DNA from: Nelumbo lutea
Lineage: Eukaryota > Streptophyta > Magnoliopsida > Proteales > Nelumbonaceae
Reading direction: 5' to 3'
DNA: 64,000 nt
Assembly (NCBI GenBank): GCA_022828595.1
Contig: JAKGHH010000001.1
Span: 137,907,017-137,971,016 of the forward strand
Below the pieces are notes generated by a model. That model had not been told where the DNA came from and did not search any database. It saw only the letters and a list, made by a program, of their open reading frames with translations. Each line of letters starts with the position of its first letter. The stretch's first letter is position 1. This document shows positions 58,124-64,000 of the stretch, piece after piece. Made by a program: the position numbers and the translations under genes.

Positions 58124-58431
58124 TCAATTGCTCCCCATTCCCTGTGCTAGGGGTTCTGACCCAATGCGGGGAGTCCGCGGTCCAGGTGAATTTGGCTCGA
58201 GTCCTGAGCTTTCGTATCTATCAGCTCATCGGTTGGACCGGTTCTCTGCTTGATTTTATCAGGTGCAGCTCGGGTCGCGTACGGTCTACGCATGGACGTC
58301 ACGCGACTTATGGACTCCGCGAACGTCAAAAAACGTGCTAAACTGATTTTGCCTCGAAGGTCGTGCAACCGATTTTCATGAGGACCGTCAGATCGTTTCG
58401 ATCTCAACAGTTGATGCCCGCGTATGGTGGC

Positions 58432-58439
58432 TATAAATA
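58432..58439 (+). promoter_or_regulatory. TATA box of the opposite-strand gene
   Basis: TATAAATA on the plus strand, about 150 bp before the ATG at 58586. The intervening sequence is pyrimidine-rich with TTCACC and CTCC words, as in plant leaders. It lies in the element interior between the LTR and the gene. Confidence 0.6.
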
Positions 58440-58585
58440 GTGGGGATCCTGGCCATTTTCCTTCACCACAAATCCTTAGTTGTAGTTTTGAGCTCGCGTC
58501 TAAAGCCTCCAGTCGGGTTAGTTCTTCCCAGTCCGGTCCATCTCCTTTCGGTGAGTCACCCTGGCTCTTCTTTGGTTTCGTTGCT

Positions 58586-60670
58586 ATGTCTTCCTTTGAT
58601 AGCCAATTAGATGAGCCCGAGGTGGGTACCTCGGCTCAAGGTAACCCTACCAGAGTCCAGTCCCCCGAGGCGCGGGAGGCCTCGAGTAACTTGGCGTCCA
58701 CCTCTCACCGAGGTTGGATGCCGGACAGGTTCAGACCCTCCACCATGGCCCTGGAGAGGCTCCCCCACCTCATTCAATAGTACAACCTGCCCAGGGAGTA
58801 CACCTACAGTATTCCTGCGGGTAACTTCCCATGGGAGCACGGCCCTGACAAGGTCATAATCTTCCAGGAGCAGCTCATAGCCGGGTTGCGCCTTCCCGTC
58901 CATCCACTCATAGTGGAGGTCTTGAACCACTTCAATGTTACGATAGACCGGCTTCACCCGAACTCGATCCGTAACGTGGTCGGGATCATCTCCCTCTGCT
59001 ACGAGTATGTCCTCCCCCTTAACTTGGACATATTTTGTTCTATCCTCACCATCAAGAAGAGCGCTTCATGCGTTCTCCCCGAGCACAGGAGGGCTTACTA
59101 CTTGTCCCCTCGCCCGGGGTTCAAGTTGATGCATAAGCTTCCTAGCAAATCCTGGCCTGGAACTAGGACTACTTCGTAATCCAGAACCCTATAGGGTGGC
59201 CCTTCCCAACACACTGGAGGGTGGCTATCCAAGACCCCGACATCATCCTCAACACGAAGACCAGGGAGACATTCCAGCCGTGGGCTGAGGTTGGTTGTAG
59301 TTACAAGGATTACATCACCGAGAGTATGCTCATCTAGGCCGGCTTGAGCCCGGGTAGGTAGTTGGTACCTTAGTTGTCATGCTTGCTCCTTTCTTTCACT
59401 CGAGTACTAATGCCGAGCTCTGTTGCAAGTCTCATGGAGGCAGATAAGCTCAAGGGAGATTGGCTCTTCAAGCACATGAAGGGGAGGAAGAAGCGGGCTG
59501 CTAAGAGAGCTCGTATCGAGTCACCACCAGCCCCCACTCCCGAGCCCAAGTTTCCACTGGCTCCAACTTCCGAGCCCGAGCTCCCTAGCGCTCCTCCGAT
59601 CATTGACTTGGAGGAGTCCATACCACCTTGGGAGCCTGATACCTCGGTTGGTCCCGCTATGAGGCAGTAGCTGAGCCCGAGGTTGCCACCGGGGCTGCTG
59701 ACATAGTAGTTGAGGTCTCTACCGAGCCCATTCGTACAACCGAGACGACGGTCTACAGTTCGAGGAGCCCGGATGGGGGCCGAAGTATCTTGGTCCCCTA
59801 GTGCGGCCTTCGAAAAAGCAAAGGGGTCGTTTACTCTGAGGAAATCTCGGTCTGGGCTGATATGCTCAAACCGACTCAGCTCGGAGCCCGGGCTACTACC
59901 CACACTATGGTGGTAAGTTCTCCTCTTTCTTCTTTCTTTTATACGTATGTTTCTTCGGTACTAACCAACTTTCTTTGTCAGGCAAACTCCGCCGTGCACG
60001 CCCTTACTCTTCAGTCCGAAAGGAACCTGAAGCAGGCTCTGACCGCCGAGGAGTCGTCCCGCGCTGCCCATACTGATATGAGGGCAGCTCGCGAGCAGAT
60101 CCACCATTTGGAGAGTGGCGCCATGGCCCAGAGGGGCGTAATTACGACGCTGACGGCGGAGAAGGACGAGCTAGCACACGAGAATGACGTGCTGAGGGGC
60201 GAAGCAGAGGCCCTCAAAGAGGAGTTGGCACACGAGAAGAGTTTGTTGAGGGGCGAGCTGGACGCCCTCAGGGCAGAGGCGGAAGGCCTTATGGAGAATA
60301 AGAGGCCCTCCTGCACGAGGTGGAGTTCCTCAAGGTGGACATCGAAGAGAAGACCGAGATCTTTACTCAAGCGATAGAGGAGACGAAGATCAAGGCTGTC
60401 GCGGTGTACATCCAATCTGACAAATTTGATGCCGTTCTGGGGGAGGCCTACCACAAGGGGTTCAAGCTCAGCCGGTGGCTGATAAGGCATACGTACCTCG
60501 ATCTTGACACAAGCGCCATTACCACCTCGCGAATCATGGATGAGATAGCTCGTCAAGCCATAGAGGATCCAGATTCCGAGGAAGAGGACGATGACGAAGA
60601 AGCAGATGCCCCTGATCAACCTGAAGCTCCCAAGGAGGTCCCATGCAGAGATGAAAAGCCCCCGAAGTGA
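58586..60670 (+). pseudogene. Opposite-strand 'putative gypsy type transposon' gene of the Tat element
   Basis: Plus-strand gene inside a minus-strand retroelement. Exon 1 (58586 to about 59353) has the landmarks of the plant Transposase_28 family: FPWEHGPDKVIIFQEQ, AGLRLPVHPLIVEVLNHF, VVGIISLCYEY, FCSILTIKKS and PFPTHWRVAIQDP. Exon 2 (about 59430-59912) has a basic stretch (KGRKKRAAKRAR) and a Pro/Glu-rich part. Exon 3 (59982-60670) is a long coiled coil ending in an acidic EEEDDDEE tail. The intron 59913-59981 has GTAAGT, ACTAAC and TTTGTCAG. Lesions: a stop at 58778, a frameshift near 59160 plus two stops, and frame changes near 59665 and 60300. The function of the family is unknown. Confidence 0.75.
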
Positions 60671-61258
60671 TTGCCTTTGTATTCCGAGCCTACGAGCTCA
60701 GTTTTTGTTGTTTGTTTTTGTTTGTTTTTTTTATCAAGCTCATTGTACAAAACTTACTTGTTAATGAAATTGGTCTTTCTTTTCCAAGTGTTGTTTTATC
60801 CGAGCTATCATGGTTGAGTGTGCGAAGTGATTGACATAGTAGGGCATGGTAAGGCACATGCCTGAACTGTCTTGTGGCGTGCACCGAGGTGATTGACAGT
60901 AAGGCATAGTAAGGCATGTGCCCGAACTGTCTTCTGGCATGCACTGAGGCGAGTTAAGCGTCGTGAAATCTACAGGTCTGCTTGTACCCTCGACACATTG
61001 TGTACTGTGGTGCCGAGCTCTTTGGTCAGCTCAGTGTTTTAACCCCTTAGATTTTATTCACGTCATAGAGGTGGCTAGGTTACTATGCTGGAGTCTGTCA
61101 GCTCGGCATTTTGGCCCTTAAGCCCTGAGAGACTCATGGTCTGCTCTTGGAGTTCGCCCATGGCATGGAAGTGACTGGGTTTTATTGCGCCGAGGTCTTT
61201 GTTAGCTCGGCATTTTGGCCCTTAATCCCTGAGAGTGACTCGTAGTCTACTCAATTAT
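60671..61258. repeat. Tandem repeats between opposite-strand gene and integrase
   Basis: Two sets. The first is a unit of about 62-68 bp, AGTGATTGACATAGTAGGGC...GCACCGAGG at 60825-60892, repeated as TGATTGACAGTAAGGCATAG...GCACTGAGG at 60889-60951. The second is a unit of about 110-120 bp containing CAGCTCGGCATTTTGGCCCTTA at 61100 and 61215 with a weaker copy near 61027. Tandem arrays here are common in Tat-type elements. Confidence 0.7.
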
Positions 61259-62330
61259 TTATAGGTAATACTGCCTTAGGTTGACAATATTCCATGCCCA
61301 AGGTACTTGTTTCCCTTCCAGGGTTTTGAGCTCGTATGTTCCTTCCCCGAGCAGTCGCTTTACACGGTTGAGTCCTTCCCAGTTCGGACTGATCTTGCCA
61401 ACACTGAGCTCAGGCACCATAACCTTACGGAGAACCAGGTTGCCAACGCGGAGAGTTTGCTTTTTGACCCTGGCGTTATAGTACCGAGCTACCCTTTGCT
61501 GGTAGGCCGCGGTCCTGATGTATGCGAGGTCCCGCACCTCGTCAAGCAAGTTGAGGTTGGTACGTAGCTCATCTTCATTTGCCCTATCATCATACTCTTC
61601 TAATCTCAGCGAGGGGACTTCGATCTAGACTGGAATGACTGCTTCGGTGTTGTAGGTGAGGTTAAAGGGGGTTTCTCCTGTGGCGGTCTTTTTCGTGGTA
61701 CGATAGTCCCATAATACATTGGGCAGCTCGTTTGCCCATAGTCCCTTAGCTCGGTCTAGGTGCGCCTTTAGTCCGCAGAGAATAACTCTATTCGTGACTT
61801 CCGCCTGACCGTTTGCTTGAGGGTGCACCACTGAGGTGAAGTTCTATTGAATTCCCATGTCTTGGCACCAGTTTTGGAATTTGATGTCTTTGAACTGTTT
61901 ACCATTATGGGAGATTAGTACCTGAGGTAATCCGAAACGACACACTATGTTCTTCCAAAAGAAGTTCTGCACATTCCGGACTGTGATTGTTGCGAGGGGT
62001 TCAGCGTCGACCCACTTCGTGAAATAGTCAACTGCCACCACCAGGAATCTCCTTTGCCTTGTTGCTGGTGGGAATGGCCCAAGTAAGTCAATTCCCCATT
62101 GTGCAAATGGCCACAGGCTAGTGAGGTATTTTAGGTTGGCGGTCGGTCGGTGGTGGATGTTGGCGTGCTTCTAACACTTGTCGCATATTTTGACGAGCTC
62201 GGTCGCATCCGCCTTCATCGTTGGCCAGTAATACTCCTGTCATAGTACTTTTTGAGCGAGGGCCCTGCCCACCAAGTGTCCACCGCACATGCCCTCATGA
62301 GTATCGCGGAGGACAAGCTCGACTTTAGAG
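61259..62330 (-). pseudogene. Tat integrase, interrupted, second catalytic Asp lost
   Basis: Minus-strand, from 62330: zinc-binding HEGMCGGH...CDKC with a stop inside, then the core with Asp in VAVDYFTKW (62035), LISHNGKQF (about 61900) where the family has Asp before NG, and Glu in ANGQAEVTNR (61815). The C-terminal part is 61549-61259 (ARYYNARVKKQTLRVGNLVL, NWEGLNRV, GTYELKTLEG). The His for Asp change is a single-base difference (CAT for GAT) and would abolish strand transfer. Stops interrupt the chain near 62200, 62170 and 61840. Confidence 0.85.
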
Positions 62331-62960
62331 GGTCACAGGCAACGCAAGTAGGGGAGTGTGTAGGATCTTCGGTACATCCGTCCGTCTATCATGACGTATT
62401 TGGCTGCTTGGCGCTCTACCCTCTTGGTGGTATTACGATCTGCAAGGAGGGCCTCATGTAGCAAGAAGCTCGTGAGCGTATCAATCCAGCTCGGCTCTGC
62501 TTGAACAACGACAGTGACCTCCTCTGCCCCCCTAAGAATGCTAGGCCGAGGCAAGTTCCCTGTATACACAGTCCTCATGGTGTTATCACTAGTGCTGGAT
62601 AACTGGGATAGGGCATCGGCCTCAGCGTTCTCTGACCTCGGGACTTGCTGGATGAAGTGTGATCGGAAGTTGAGTAGAGCTCCTCTCACTTTGGCTAAGT
62701 ATGCTACCATGGTTGGCTCGCGAGCTTCGTACTCACCCATAACCTGATTGACCACGAGTTGGGAATCATTGCAGACGACAATGTGTTTGGCTTTCACTTC
62801 CTTTGCCAGGTCCAGCCCGGCTAGTAGCACCTCATACTCTGCTTCATTGTTGGATGCAGCGAACTCGAAGTGTAGTGCATACTCCAGTTTCACACCGCTT
62901 GGACCATACTGAATGATCCCAGCTCCGCTGCCCTGCCGGTTTGACGAGTCATCTACGTGA
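62331..62960 (-). pseudogene. Second (archaeal-type) RNase H of the Tat element
   Basis: From 62955: HVDDSSNRQGSGAG (first Asp), ASNNEAEYEVLLAGL (Glu), VVCNDSQLVVNQV (Asp) and ENAEADALSQLSS (last Asp). All four catalytic acids are present, and the stretch 62893-62333 is open. It continues into the linker toward integrase (GRMYRRSYTLPYLRCL). Duplicate RNase H domains of this kind mark the Tat lineage of plant Ty3/gypsy elements. Confidence 0.85.
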
Positions 62961-64000
62961 AGGATCCAGGGTTCCTCGTCCCAGTTCGCGCTTAGCCTAA
63001 CAAGGAGTGAGGCCGCGCTGGTTCTACATCACGGCGCTCGAGCTCAACTAGCCCAGGAACCCCGGGCTCACCCGCACTGGTGGCCTCGTGTTCCACCGGC
63101 CTAGGGACTTCAGAGCTAAAGGTGCATTCTGCGACGAAGTCTACTAAGGCCTGGGCCTTGATAGCAGTTCGCGGCTTATACTGGAGTTCGTATTCACTGA
63201 GCTCGATGGCCCACTTTGTTAGCCTTTCCGAGACCTCGGGCTTGAGCAACACTTGCCTTAGAGGTTTGTTGGTAAGGACAACGATGGTGTGAGCTTGAAA
63301 GTACGGGGAGCTTTCGGGCTGCTATGACCAATGCATAGGCTAACTTTTCTATCTATGGGTACCTTGTCTCTGCTCCCTGCAACACTTTACTAACATAATA
63401 GACGGGTCGTTGGACCCGATCTACTTCTCTGATTAGTACCGAGCTAACCACCTCGTCACTTGCCGAGAGGTATAGCTCTAAAAATCACCCTCTTTGGGTC
63501 GGGTTAAAACTGGGATGCTGGCGAGGTGCTTTTTGAGCTCGTCAAATGCGAGCTGGCATTATTCAGTCCATTCAAAGTCTTTGCTTTTTATGGCCTTAAA
63601 GAAGGGCAGGCAGCGATCTACCGAATTGGACATGAAGCGGCTCAGGGCTGCTAACCGGCCGTTCAACTTCTGAACCTCCTTTAATTTCCAGGGTGGTCTC
63701 ATTTCTACGATGGCCTTGATTTTTCCTGGGTTGTCTTCAATGCCTCGCCAGTTAACGATGTACCCTAGGAATTTACCCGAGGTGACACTAAAGACACACT
63801 TGTTCAGATTTAGTTTCATATTAAATCTACGCAAATTTCAAAAACTGAATGTAAATCTTGTATTAAATCATGTGAAAATTGAGTTTTGACGATCATGTCG
63901 TCTACATAACATTCTACTTTTTTGCCAATTAGTGGCTTAAACAGTTTATTTATAAGTCTTTGAAAAGTGGCCCCAATGTTTTTCAACCCAAAGGGCATGA
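62961..64000 (-). pseudogene. Tat reverse transcriptase C-terminal part and RNase H (partial)
   Basis: Enters from the right edge: MPFGLKNIGATFQRLINKLF, active-site box CYVDDMIVKT (about 63930-63900), LNLNKCVFSVTSGKFLGYIV, and the thumb (NGRLAALSRFMSNSVDRCLPF). The attached RNase H is in shifted frames: VYYVSKVLQGAETRYP, then LTKWAIELSEYELQYKPRTA. Frame changes near 63820, 63480 and 63290 and a stop near 63345 break it. The N-terminal part of the polymerase is outside the window. Confidence 0.85.

Larger units (their letters stand above)
57287..64000 (-). mobile_element. Tat-lineage Ty3/gypsy retrotransposon, 3' half (runs off right edge)
   Basis: Minus-strand order from the right edge: reverse transcriptase, its RNase H, a second (archaeal-type) RNase H, integrase, a tandem-repeat region, an opposite-strand gene, then a polypurine tract and LTR. 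The second RNase H and the opposite-strand gene between integrase and LTR are known marks of the Tat group (Retand, Grande, Ogre relatives). GC content is clearly higher than in the rest of the window. Gag, protease, 5' LTR and primer site lie outside. Confidence 0.85.

Noticed and set aside
57437..58150. 237-codon plus-strand open frame
   Set aside because: Lies antisense across the Tat LTR, has no domain resemblance, and is explained by the GC-rich LTR composition.
59370..59903. 177-codon minus-strand open frame opposite exon 2 of the antisense gene
   Set aside because: Mirror frame of the Pro/Glu-rich exon. No domain, and the plus strand has splice signals and family motifs.
60011..60619. 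202-codon minus-strand open frame
   Set aside because: Mirror of the coiled-coil heptads on the plus strand. The Leu/Ser/Ala-rich reading has no independent support.
1..64000. CRISPR array, bacterial operon or phage-like system
   Set aside because: No regularly spaced direct repeats with unique spacers. Introns, LTR elements and LINEs show plant nuclear DNA.

Overview
The window is nuclear DNA from a flowering plant, probably not a grass. The evidence is a spliced plant-type sphingolipid delta-4 desaturase, a spliced TOM2A-type tetraspanin, FAR1-like Mutator transposase remains, Ty1/copia and Ty3/gypsy elements with plant-type primer sites, L1-type LINE tails, many hAT, PIF and Mutator-type MITEs, and AT-rich introns and spacers. 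The species cannot be named from the sequence. Only two protein genes look intact: the desaturase (+, exons 29757-29906 and 32621-33460, 329 aa) and the tetraspanin (-, five exons between 50240 and 46774, 231 aa). A tandem cluster of four tRNA-Val(UAC) genes lies at 56448-57004.

Layout. 645-10876 is one old 10.2-kb Mutator-like element (MULE) with inverted ends of over 300 bp and an imperfect 9-bp target duplication. It carries a broken FAR1-type transposase (-), a broken GRF-zinc-finger/membrane-segment gene (+), and a later insertion of about 1.9 kb that I could not classify. 11820-12310 is a hAT MITE. 13795-33460 is the desaturase region. A first copy (A) of the 5' region and exon 1 is dead, and its intron 1 is filled with a Ty1/copia element (15035-20748), a gypsy-type LTR piece, a 5'-truncated LINE and MITEs. 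A distal intron piece (D), an inverted dead copy (B) and the intact gene (C) follow, joined at two inversion junctions. 34.4-46.2 kb is repeat-rich: LINE scraps, a deleted chromovirus (36626-38475, -) and several MITEs with clear target duplications, some nested. 46774-50240 is the tetraspanin. 50.8-56.4 kb holds a tRNA-like pseudogene, more MITEs and a decayed LINE. 57.3-64 kb is the 3' half of a large Tat-lineage Ty3/gypsy element on the minus strand. It has RT-RNaseH, a second RNase H and an integrase, and it runs off the right edge. Between integrase and LTR it carries an oppositely oriented, intron-containing gene with its own TATA box.

The two intact genes are not functionally linked: one makes the delta-4 double bond of sphingolipid long-chain bases, the other is a four-span membrane scaffold. 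The main story is structural. Repeated insertion and inverted duplication killed two desaturase first exons, and the surviving exon 1 sits directly on the reversed upstream region of a dead copy. Every transposon protein seen in full or in large part is interrupted.
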